From Bdellovibrionales bacterium (GTDB lineage: Bacteria; Bdellovibrionota; Bacteriovoracia; Bacteriovoracales; Bacteriovoracaceae): a DNA stretch of 6,161 nucleotides. Position numbers and translations under genes: made by a program. The notes below the pieces were generated by a model, which saw only the letters and a list, made by a program, of their open reading frames with translations, was not told the origin of the DNA and searched no databases. Every line of letters begins with the position of its first letter. Position 1 is the stretch's first letter. This document shows positions 1-6,161 of the stretch, one piece after another. Where the stretch lies: positions 1-6,161 of the forward strand of contig JAHFAA010000245.1 in assembly GCA_023250775.1 (NCBI GenBank). The letters run 5' to 3'.

Positions 1-801
1 TTCAGGATCAAAAATTTCCTGTCCTTCTGTAATGACTTTTAAAATATCGCTGATCTGTATGCCGCTATCGCGGCCGGCATTTATATAAATTTTGCTTCCG
101 ATAATTTTGGCCACACGACCAACCCAATCTAACTTAGTGGTTATGCCCATGATCTTGGGAATGGCCATGCGAACGGCAACTTCGCCGGAATAGCGCAAAA
201 GATCACGCCGATAGGCCAAAAGCTCCTCGGGATCGGTGGCGAACATCCGATAGGCGCTATCGTCAACAAATCCTTGCAAACTATCACTTAAGATTTCTTT
301 ATTGGCATTAACGTCAAAAACCTTGATTTCAATTTTCACTTCCGTATGTGATTTGGTTTCGCGCACGATCCCAATCTCGTCTGGTCGCTCACGCACTCGG
401 GCCTCAACAATTCGGCCAAAGATCACCATATTGATACCAGCCTGCTTTGACTTGCGCGATAACTGCACCAGCTTCACTCCGCCTCCGGCATAAATTTCTT
501 TAGAGGTCCCGAAGAGATTTTGTGCCTCGGGATCGATAATAAATTCACCGGCCTTGCTAAGTTCCTTGCGAAACTCTTCAGTTACCGTGATGGCCAAATC
601 ATCTCCGCCATAGGGAGCTTCATTAAAAAAACGCAGTAGCGCGAGTTTCTTCTTGATGCCAGTAAATTGCTTTACCGTACTTTGTGGAACAGTTCTGTTC
701 CCTTTTGAATCTCGCCGAATAATCGGAGTAGCACACGCCACGATCGCAAGAGCGACAATACATAAAAATAAAATCTTCTTTTTCACGGCACTGAAAATCA
801 T
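1..801 (-). CDS. CsgG/FlgT-like outer-membrane lipoprotein, N-terminal part
   Basis: This is an open frame of 267 codons that runs off the left edge without a stop, so the C-terminus is missing. Residues 1-23 form a lipoprotein signal: KKK at 7-9, a hydrophobic core, and the lipobox IVA-C with the lipidated Cys at 23. Ala at +2 is compatible with outer-membrane sorting. The mature part follows the CsgG/FlgT-like pattern. It has a first strand KKLALLRFFNEA (51-62), QAGINMVIFGRIVEARV (120-136) with the family's typical 'G-x-x-x-V-x-x-G-x-(I/V)' spacing, a long strand EVKIEIKVFDVNANKEIL (154-171), and a C-terminal small beta domain, GRVAKIIGSKIYINAGR onward (228-267), ending IFDPE as in FlgT-C-like domains. 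CsgG forms a curli secretion pore and FlgT a flagellar basal-body ring. Which role applies here cannot be read from the sequence. The start overlaps the upstream stop in ATGA, indicating translational coupling. Confidence 0.85.
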   Translation of the reverse strand, partial: MIFSAVKKKILFLCIVALAIVACATPIIRRDSKGNRTVPQSTVKQFTGIKKKLALLRFFNEAPYGGDDLAITVTEEFRKELSKAGEFIIDPEAQNLFGTSKEIYAGGGVKLVQLSRKSKQAGINMVIFGRIVEARVRERPDEIGIVRETKSHTEVKIEIKVFDVNANKEILSDSLQGFVDDSAYRMFATDPEELLAYRRDLLRYSGEVAVRMAIPKIMGITTKLDWVGRVAKIIGSKIYINAGRDSGIQISDILKVITEGQEIFDPE

Positions 802-2201
802 TGTAATTTTTCTCCCTCGCTTAAAACTTTCGGTTTTAAGGACATGACGAAAGGTTGCGCCAAATCGTCAAAGTGCAGAGTTAGATTTTTATTTACATCG
901 ACATCTTGTAACTTTTTTAGAATTTCGAAAACTTTTTCAACATCGCCTTGATAGCGCAGCAAAATCTTTGCCTGCTGACCATCATAGGTTTCCAGCTTTC
1001 CTTGAAATCCCTGGCCCGCACCTTTTTGCGCCAAAAAATCTAATAGCGCATAGATGTTGGAGATCGATGCAACCTTTTGAATGGCCAGGACTATATTGCC
1101 GTTCGCTTCCGGCAACGTTGCAACCGCCTTACCAAGCGTTTCCCAAGAGGTAAGTGGAATTCGATACACGGTACTAGCAACATTCGAACTTAAAGTCTGT
1201 GCATCAGAGGCCGCAATCCGATGAACTGCAGGCGTAAAATCTTGAGAATGAACGATATCACGCGTTTTTAAATCTATGAGAACATGATCCCCGTCTATTT
1301 TAATATTAATCCCAGTGCCCGCTTCATCCGGGCCCTGCCCGTCGATATGAACTTGTATTTTCATCAAAAGTGCATCTTCAAACTCCGCCGGTAATTTTTT
1401 TGCCCCCCCCTGAGGACCAGGATGATCAGACAGCTCTCCTTCGGACTTTAGATAGGCTTGGACATCTTCTAGCTGACCTGGCGTTATAATCTTCACCTCA
1501 CCAATCTGGGATTTCAAAGCATCTTCCAGCCATTTGCGCCAATGCTCTTCCACCACTGTGGTAAAATCACCGGCCATGGCCACACCTAAGTCTTTCCACT
1601 CCAGTCCCTTTAACGAAAAAACCACTGAGACATACAGCGAGTTAAAATTCCGGGTTTTATTGTCACTGGTAAATCTATAGTAGCTTGCATTAATCGCTGC
1701 GGGATCGACTTTGGCCCCAAGAGTTAAGAAACGTAAATTTGGATTTGCCGTAGAACGGGATTGGCGCTTCTCAGAATAGCTCACAATGGCGCGAGACAGA
1801 GAACCAAATTTGGCCCTTTGATTTAGTCGCGCTTCTCTTAATTCATTTTCGTATTGTGCATACTTGGGTAATTTTTCTAAATTTTTTTCATCTTGAAAAC
1901 CATACTTCTTTTTAAGTTCGTCCGCGGTGGGACGAAAAGCTTCTTCAAATCTTGCTTCGTATTTTTTCCAAAAAAGTTCCTTATCCAAGCCAATTTCAGT
2001 CAAAACTTTACTGTAAATATCTTCTGTCGCAGTAGCATACAAATTGCGCTTCACAAATTGCCACTCATCACTTGGGCGAGAAAGAAATTGGCCTTCTCCT
2101 TCAACGTTCAACATTTTATCTGATGTTTGTGCCAAGGCGAAGTTACCTGTCATTACAAAAATTAGGACTGCACAAGAGCAGTTTATGAATGTGGTACGCA
2201 T
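798..2201 (-). CDS. Secreted/periplasmic protein of unknown function
   Basis: This is a 467-residue protein that I cannot assign to a named family. Residues 1-24 look like a Sec signal peptide: one Arg at position 2, a hydrophobic core around 11-17, and FALA before a likely cleavage at A24/Q25. There is no lipobox at the cleavage site. The mature N-terminus (about 29-90) begins LNVEGEGQF and continues into a helical, charged stretch, which recalls LPP20/FlgT N-terminal domains; this is a weak, by-eye resemblance. Residues 85-150 are lysine/glutamate-rich and probably helical. A segment at about 185-225 (SLYVSVVFSLKGLEWKDLG onwards) and alternating strands at 278-325 look like a mixed alpha/beta core, joined by a glycine-rich linker (255-268). 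The C-terminal part (about 380-450) suggests a beta-alpha-beta-beta-alpha-beta unit. It overlaps dnaE by 19 bp and the next gene by 4 bp, so it may act with that lipoprotein in the envelope. The linker is encoded by a G8/A7 double homopolymer. Confidence 0.9.
   Translation of the reverse strand: MRTTFINCSCAVLIFVMTGNFALAQTSDKMLNVEGEGQFLSRPSDEWQFVKRNLYATATEDIYSKVLTEIGLDKELFWKKYEARFEEAFRPTADELKKKYGFQDEKNLEKLPKYAQYENELREARLNQRAKFGSLSRAIVSYSEKRQSRSTANPNLRFLTLGAKVDPAAINASYYRFTSDNKTRNFNSLYVSVVFSLKGLEWKDLGVAMAGDFTTVVEEHWRKWLEDALKSQIGEVKIITPGQLEDVQAYLKSEGELSDHPGPQGGAKKLPAEFEDALLMKIQVHIDGQGPDEAGTGINIKIDGDHVLIDLKTRDIVHSQDFTPAVHRIAASDAQTLSSNVASTVYRIPLTSWETLGKAVATLPEANGNIVLAIQKVASISNIYALLDFLAQKGAGQGFQGKLETYDGQQAKILLRYQGDVEKVFEILKKLQDVDVNKNLTLHFDDLAQPFVMSLKPKVLSEGEKLQ
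812..818 (-). promoter_or_regulatory. Ribosome binding site of the lipoprotein gene
   Basis: The minus strand reads GAGGGAG, then 10 nt (AAAAATTACA), then the ATG at 801. It is the same GAGGGAGA core as at the preceding gene's start, with somewhat long spacing. It lies inside the 3' end of the secreted-protein gene and favours ATG 801 over the in-frame GTG at 786, which would be 25 nt away. Confidence 0.6.
1395..1410 (-). repeat. Adjacent G8 and A7 homopolymers with a slippery heptamer
   Basis: On the coding (minus) strand a run of 8 G (1410-1403) is followed by one C and a run of 7 A (1401-1395). Codons are CAG GGG GGG GCA AAA AAA TTA, for residues Q264 to L270 of the secreted protein. The A run is in the zero frame for the X_XXY_YYZ -1 frameshift heptamer (A_AAA_AAA). 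Shifted ribosomes would read five codons (ITGGV) and stop at TGA. The runs are directly visible; any functional use as a slippage or frameshift site is inference. Confidence 0.6.
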
Positions 2202-5200
2202 GAATCTCCCTCTTCCGGTCCAAGCCTATATTTAACTGAATTTTTTTGGAACAGTTCATTTACCATGGCAGCAAATTGTGGTGTCGGGTTAATGAGGTAT
2301 TCTTGTCCTAGTGAAATCTCTGCCTGGACTCCCTGATGCAAGAGTGTGACATGGAGTGGAACCGTGCCGCGATAACTCAAAACGACTTGTCGAAATTTTT
2401 CCAGTTTATGCGCCTTCAAATCTTCCATCTCAACATTCACGGTCACTCCCGTCACACGTTGTGAGGCCTCCTCATCAAGTTTTTTCATTTTTGAGGGGAA
2501 GAATTTTCGAGGCGTTTCGGCCAAATTGACCTGTCCTGTGATGGCGACCGGCGAATCTCCCGCCAAAACCGTTTCACATTCGACAAAAGTTTTTGGAAAA
2601 ATGATACATTCAATTTTACCCGACAAATCCTCCAAGGTGGCAAACGCCATCCGATCACCTTTTTTGGTTAAGATATTTTTCCGATTGGTGATGAGTCCCG
2701 CTAAAACCATTTCGCGTTTATCACTACCCGCTAATTCGTGGATTTTAGCGATTTCCATAGAACACATTTCTTTCATCATACCACGATAGCGATCAAGTGG
2801 GTGACCAGAAACGTAAATCCCGAGTAGTTGATACTCATAATTTAACTTTTCTTGATAATCTAAATCGGCCACTTCTTTAACGTCTAGGGTGATCGTCGAA
2901 CCAGATTCAGAAGTTTGTTCAAAATCAAACAAACTTGCCTGGCCTAGGGCCATCTCGTCCTGTCTTTTTTGAGCATAGGACATAAATAATTCTAAATTTT
3001 CATGAAGTGTCTTACGATTATAATTTTTTTCAATTGAATCAAAGGCCCCGACTAAAATCATCGATTCCAGCGCCCGTTTGCCACAGGTTCGCAAGTCGAC
3101 GCGCATACAAAAGTCGATAAAACTCGTAAATGGGCCTGACTCTGTTCGTTTTTTAACCAACTCAGCAACCGCATTTTCACCCACATTTTTTACTGCGCCT
3201 AAACCAAAACGCAAATTGGGACCAACCACATTAAAAAACCAGATCGATTCATTAATATCGGGAGGTAAAACTTGGACGTTATGTGCGACCGCGTCTTGGA
3301 TATATTGTGTAACTTTGTCGGTATTGGATAATTCTGTGGATAAAAGCCCGGCAAAAAATGGCGCAGGGTAATAGCACTTGAGATAGGCCGTTTGATAGGC
3401 GATGAGTGCATAGGCCACGGCATGGGATTTGTTAAAACCATATTCGGCAAACTTGCTCATTAACTCAAACAGTGCCACTGCCTTCTGTTCATCCTGGCCT
3501 TGCTTTTTCGCCCCTTCTTTAAAAATTTCTTGATGCTTGGCCATCTCTTCCGCTTTCTTTTTGCCCATAGCACGTCGGAGCATATCCGCCTGACCGAGAG
3601 AATAGCCCGCCACCGCTCGGGCAATATTCATAACCTGTTCTTGGTAAACGATAACCCCATAAGTATCTTTCAAAATAGGTTCCAAATTAGGGAACGTATA
3701 TTGAATCTCTTCCTCGCCATGTTTCCGTTTAATGAAATCGTCCACCATGCCTGAGCCAAGTGGGCCAGGGCGATAGAGGGCGTTGATAGCTGTGATATCT
3801 TCTAAATTATCCGGGCGGATACGACGGCAAAGATCAATCATTCCTGACGATTCAAGTTGGAACACTCCGATGGTGTCTCCGGCCGAGATAAATTCATAAA
3901 CTTTTTTATCATCCAATGGGATGGAATCAATATCGAAATCTTTATCATGATCACGCCGGATAAATTGGGTGGCATATTCAATGACGGTCAATGTTTTTAA
4001 CCCAAGAAAATCGAATTTTACCAGGCCAATACTTTCAGCAAAATCTTTATCAAACTGTATGACTTGTTCGCCCTCACGCCCTCTGAAAAGTGGACAATAT
4101 TCCACCAGCGGCCGGTTGGTAATAATAACTCCTGCGGCATGAATCGAGGCATGTCTCAAGAGTCCTTCAAGACGTTTTGAAATATTAAAAATTTGGCGAA
4201 TTTTTGGATCACTTTCAATCAGCTCTTTTAACTTCGGTTCCTTCTCCACAGCGTCTGTTAAAGTTATATGAAGTTCTTCAGGAACAAGTTTGGCCAAGAT
4301 ATCGGCCTCATTATACGGAAGGGCGAACACTCGACTTACATCGCGAAGAACCGCTTTGGCCTGAAGCTTTCCAAAGGTAATGATCTGACCGACTCGTTCG
4401 GTGCCGTATTTTTTGGTGACGTAATCAATCACCTCGCCTCGTCTATTTTGACAAAAATCCACATCAAAGTCGGGCAGCGAAACACGTTCAGGATTAATGA
4501 AGCGTTCAAAAAGCAAGTTGTATGGAAGCGGATCGATGTTGGTGATGAAAAGAACATAGGCGACTAAACTGCCTGCCCCTGACCCACGCCCTGGCCCCAC
4601 GGGAATGTTATTTTTCTTGGCCCATTTGATGAAGTCCGACACAATCAAAAAGTATCCAATGAATCCCATATCTCCAATCATGCGCATTTCATCGTGCAGA
4701 CGAGCGATATATTTCGGCTTGAGTTCACTCTCCCAATTATCTTGGGCGACTAACTTACGAAAGTGCGGGCCGGAAAAACGTTCTTCCAAACCTTCCATCG
4801 AGACTCGGCGAAAAAAAACATCGATGCTTTCACCAGTTTCAATCGGATAATCTGGAAGATGATAGATCTGTTTTCCCTTGGCATCTTTCCATGAAAACTC
4901 GACCTGACATTTATCGGCAATTTCCAAAGTGGCATCGCAGGCATCAGGTACATCTTGAAAAAGCTGACGCATGAGCTGGGGTGATTTGTAGTAAAATTCA
5001 TTGGTGGTGAGCTTCATGCGGGCCTCATCATTCAATGTTTTACCGGTCTGAATACACATCAGCACTTCTTGCGCCATGGCATCTTCTGCCGTCATATAGT
5101 GGCAGTCATTGGTGGCCACTAACCGAATATTTTGTTTGCGTGCGTATTCAATAATTTTTTTATTGGCGATTTCTTGTTCGTTGATGCCGTTACTTTGAAT

Positions 5201-5791
5201 TTCTAAATAGAAGTCTTCGCCAAAAAGTTCACGCAGCCTTTCGATGGCACGAATCGCCTTGTCATCTTGGCCTGTAAAGAAATTATATCCGACCTCGCCT
5301 TTCAAGCAGGCGGTAGTGCAGATCAATCCTTCTTTGTATTGACGTAAGAGATCCATATCGATACGCGGACGATAATAAAAACCTTCAAGGTAGGCCGATG
5401 AAATGAGCTTGCACAGATTCTGATATCCTTGAAAATTTTTACACAGCAAAATCAAATGATGAATCTGATAATTGGATTCATTTTCATCTTGGGAACCGAC
5501 ATTTTTATTTTTCTTGGGAGAGATACGATCATGCCGTGAACCAGGCGTGTAATAAACTTCAGAGCCGATAATGGGTTTGATGCCGGCCTTCTTGCACTGA
5601 TTATAAAAATCGATGCAACCAAACATATTGCCATGATCTGTTTGGGCCACCGCAGGCACCCCAAATTCACGCGCCTTCGCGACTAAGTCTTGAATACGAA
5701 TGGCACCATCAAGTAATGAATATTGAGTGTGCAAATGCAGGTGAACAAAACTACCCGCGTGAGAAGCTGCAAAACTCGATTGATTATCCAC
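2183..5791 (-). CDS. dnaE: DNA polymerase III alpha subunit (replicative polymerase)
   Basis: This is the complete catalytic alpha subunit of the replicative DNA polymerase III holoenzyme, 1202 residues against about 1160 in E. coli. It starts at a GTG. The N-terminal PHP domain (about 15-290) has HLHLH at 17-21, TDHGN at 51-55, E78, HH at 111-112 and NDCH at 228-231. The C-family polymerase core follows: GPGRGSGAGS (399-408), the catalytic PDFDVDF (440-446, probable D441 and D443) and KFDFLGLKT with the third aspartate D594. The fingers include YRPGPLGSGM (673-682), YQEQVM (716-721) and FNKSHAVAYA (786-795). A helix-hairpin-helix region lies around 862-885. QASLF at 951-955 fits the QxxLF beta-clamp-binding consensus and is followed by an OB-fold around 1027-1070 and a C-terminal domain. 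The frame is unbroken, with no intein. Unlike E. coli, where the second residue of the PHP HxH pair is preceded by Arg (HLRVH), the HxH is intact, so metal-dependent proofreading is possible. The 3' end overlaps the next gene by 19 bp. Confidence 0.98.
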   Translation of the reverse strand: MDNQSSFAASHAGSFVHLHLHTQYSLLDGAIRIQDLVAKAREFGVPAVAQTDHGNMFGCIDFYNQCKKAGIKPIIGSEVYYTPGSRHDRISPKKNKNVGSQDENESNYQIHHLILLCKNFQGYQNLCKLISSAYLEGFYYRPRIDMDLLRQYKEGLICTTACLKGEVGYNFFTGQDDKAIRAIERLRELFGEDFYLEIQSNGINEQEIANKKIIEYARKQNIRLVATNDCHYMTAEDAMAQEVLMCIQTGKTLNDEARMKLTTNEFYYKSPQLMRQLFQDVPDACDATLEIADKCQVEFSWKDAKGKQIYHLPDYPIETGESIDVFFRRVSMEGLEERFSGPHFRKLVAQDNWESELKPKYIARLHDEMRMIGDMGFIGYFLIVSDFIKWAKKNNIPVGPGRGSGAGSLVAYVLFITNIDPLPYNLLFERFINPERVSLPDFDVDFCQNRRGEVIDYVTKKYGTERVGQIITFGKLQAKAVLRDVSRVFALPYNEADILAKLVPEELHITLTDAVEKEPKLKELIESDPKIRQIFNISKRLEGLLRHASIHAAGVIITNRPLVEYCPLFRGREGEQVIQFDKDFAESIGLVKFDFLGLKTLTVIEYATQFIRRDHDKDFDIDSIPLDDKKVYEFISAGDTIGVFQLESSGMIDLCRRIRPDNLEDITAINALYRPGPLGSGMVDDFIKRKHGEEEIQYTFPNLEPILKDTYGVIVYQEQVMNIARAVAGYSLGQADMLRRAMGKKKAEEMAKHQEIFKEGAKKQGQDEQKAVALFELMSKFAEYGFNKSHAVAYALIAYQTAYLKCYYPAPFFAGLLSTELSNTDKVTQYIQDAVAHNVQVLPPDINESIWFFNVVGPNLRFGLGAVKNVGENAVAELVKKRTESGPFTSFIDFCMRVDLRTCGKRALESMILVGAFDSIEKNYNRKTLHENLELFMSYAQKRQDEMALGQASLFDFEQTSESGSTITLDVKEVADLDYQEKLNYEYQLLGIYVSGHPLDRYRGMMKEMCSMEIAKIHELAGSDKREMVLAGLITNRKNILTKKGDRMAFATLEDLSGKIECIIFPKTFVECETVLAGDSPVAITGQVNLAETPRKFFPSKMKKLDEEASQRVTGVTVNVEMEDLKAHKLEKFRQVVLSYRGTVPLHVTLLHQGVQAEISLGQEYLINPTPQFAAMVNELFQKNSVKYRLGPEEGDSCVPHS
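2206..2212 (-). promoter_or_regulatory. Ribosome binding site inside the dnaE 3' end
   Basis: The minus strand reads GAGGGAG, then ATTC, then the ATG at 2201. This Shine-Dalgarno lies within the last codons of dnaE, encoding the EEGDS part of its tail. Ribosomes finishing dnaE would expose or directly hand over to this site, so the downstream gene is probably translationally coupled to dnaE. The site also fixes ATG 2201 as the start. Confidence 0.75.
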
Positions 5792-5799
5792 TTAAACGA

Positions 5800-5804
5800 C
5801 CTCT
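5800..5804 (-). promoter_or_regulatory. Ribosome binding site of dnaE
   Basis: The minus strand reads AGAGG, then 8 nt, then the GTG start codon at 5791. This supports GTG as the dnaE start. The codon immediately upstream of the GTG is an in-frame TAA, so no longer N-terminus is possible, and no other plausible start precedes the PHP domain. Confidence 0.7.
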
Positions 5805-5819
5805 TGATGGGAAAAGCAG

Positions 5820-5848
5820 ATGTTACAAAGTCGGCCTAGAGATGTCAG
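5820..5848 (-). promoter_or_regulatory. Candidate sigma70-type promoter for dnaE
   Basis: In the 65-bp guaA-dnaE gap the minus strand reads CTGACA (5848-5843; 5 of 6 matches to the -35 consensus), then a 17-nt spacer, then TAACAT (5825-5820; 4 of 6 matches to TATAAT). Transcription would begin near 5812-5814, giving a leader of about 20 nt that still includes the dnaE ribosome binding site. The spacing is ideal but the -10 is imperfect, and no terminator separates guaA from dnaE. The site could therefore be an internal promoter in a longer operon or a chance match. Confidence 0.35.
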
Positions 5849-5856
5849 CCTTCTTC

Positions 5857-6161
5857 TTACTCCCACTCAATAGTGGCAGGAGGTTTCGAGGTTATGTCGT
5901 AGACCACTCTTGTGATTCCAGGAACTTCATTGGTTATACGAGAAGAAACCATTTCTAAAAAGCTTCTGGGAACGTCAGACCAGTTAGCTGTCATACCGTC
6001 ACTGGAGTTGACGAGGCGCACCGCAATGACTTCCTCATAGGCCCGAGCATCGCCTTTGACCCCGACAGTGCGGATCGGCAGAAGCACGGTGAAGGCCTGC
6101 CAAATTGCCTGGTACAAATGAAAATTCTGCAACTCTTCGAAGAGAATTTGGTCCGACTGTT
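5857..6161 (-). CDS. guaA: GMP synthase (glutamine-hydrolysing), C-terminal part
   Basis: This is the C-terminal 100 residues of GMP synthase, the cytosolic enzyme that aminates XMP to GMP using glutamine and ATP in the last step of guanine nucleotide synthesis. The reading frame is open to the right edge, so the start, the glutamine amidotransferase domain and the ATP-pyrophosphatase domain lie outside the window. What is visible is the C-terminal dimerisation and XMP-binding domain. It contains QAFTVLLPIRTVGVKGDAR, then DGMTANW, then ITNEVPGITRVVYDITSKPP, and ends with the family's hallmark PATIEWE directly before TAA. Both the motif order and the terminal residues match the family as known from E. 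coli GuaA, so the 3' end looks intact. A TTG codon at 6132 is internal and not a start, because recognisable GuaA sequence (SDQILFEEL) continues upstream of it. dnaE follows after 65 bp on the same strand. Confidence 0.97.
   Translation of the reverse strand, partial: QSDQILFEELQNFHLYQAIWQAFTVLLPIRTVGVKGDARAYEEVIAVRLVNSSDGMTANWSDVPRSFLEMVSSRITNEVPGITRVVYDITSKPPATIEWE

Noticed and set aside
784..786. In-frame GTG at 786 as an alternative lipoprotein start
   Set aside because: It would still give a good signal peptide (KKKILFLCIV onward), but the Shine-Dalgarno is 25 nt away. ATG 801 has better spacing and the ATGA overlap.
302..847. Two plus-strand frames (302-493 and 653-847)
   Set aside because: They are antisense to the lipoprotein gene, which has a clear signal peptide, lipobox and CsgG/FlgT-like motifs in the minus frame.
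2241..2247. A7 run in the coding strand near the end of dnaE, also in slippery phase
   Set aside because: It lies within the last 20 or so codons. A shift would only trim the tail, and there is no adjacent second homopolymer or visible stimulator.
4268..4567. 99-codon open frame on the plus strand, and similar plus-strand frames at 3078-3371, 3500-3754, 2526-2789, 4605-4850 and 5716-5958
   Set aside because: All lie antisense to dnaE or guaA, whose protein sequences are strongly conserved across these spans. Their translations show no recognisable domain, and I saw no convincing independent evidence for expression.
2183..5791. Intein or frameshift within dnaE
   Set aside because: All expected DnaE motifs occur in order in one uninterrupted frame, with length close to the family norm.
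5833..5850. Possible stem GGC...GCC after guaA as a terminator
   Set aside because: The pairing is only about three base pairs with no following T run on the minus strand, so it does not support a rho-independent terminator.
6130..6132. TTG at 6132 (minus strand) as the start of a separate 91-residue gene
   Set aside because: The frame continues upstream to the window edge with GuaA-like sequence, so this is an internal leucine codon of guaA.

Overview
The window is a stretch of bacterial chromosome with almost no non-coding DNA. Every supported gene lies on the minus strand. Read in transcription order, from high to low coordinates, they are: the 3' end of guaA (GMP synthase), dnaE (DNA polymerase III alpha subunit), a secreted protein of unknown function, and the first 267 codons of a CsgG/FlgT-like lipoprotein gene that runs off the left edge.

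The only intergenic gap is 65 bp, between guaA and dnaE. It holds a candidate sigma70-type promoter and the dnaE ribosome binding site, and no convincing terminator. After that the genes overlap: dnaE and the secreted-protein gene share 19 bp, and the secreted-protein and lipoprotein genes share an ATGA (4 bp). This points to one transcription unit with coupled translation. It ties the essential replicative polymerase to two cell-envelope proteins. No terminator is visible before the left edge, so the operon probably continues beyond the window.

The organism is a Gram-negative bacterium, because there is a lipobox lipoprotein with a CsgG/FlgT-type fold. Base composition is moderate to slightly AT-rich. 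DnaE is the Gram-negative DnaE1 type but keeps a complete-looking PHP metal site, unlike E. coli. Bdellovibrionota or another former deltaproteobacterial lineage would fit. That placement is inference from general resemblance, not proof.

guaA and dnaE are housekeeping genes and secure calls. The less explored part is the two-gene envelope module at 1-2201. The secreted protein has an N-terminal stretch that recalls the LPP20/FlgT N-terminal fold. The lipoprotein has the CsgG-like core and FlgT-C-like end. The pair could form a split FlgT-like or other outer-membrane-associated assembly. The secreted-protein gene also carries an adjacent G8/A7 double homopolymer forming an in-frame A_AAA_AAA slippery heptamer, the most unusual local sequence in the window. 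I see no mobile element, CRISPR array, tRNA, rRNA or other clear accessory system.
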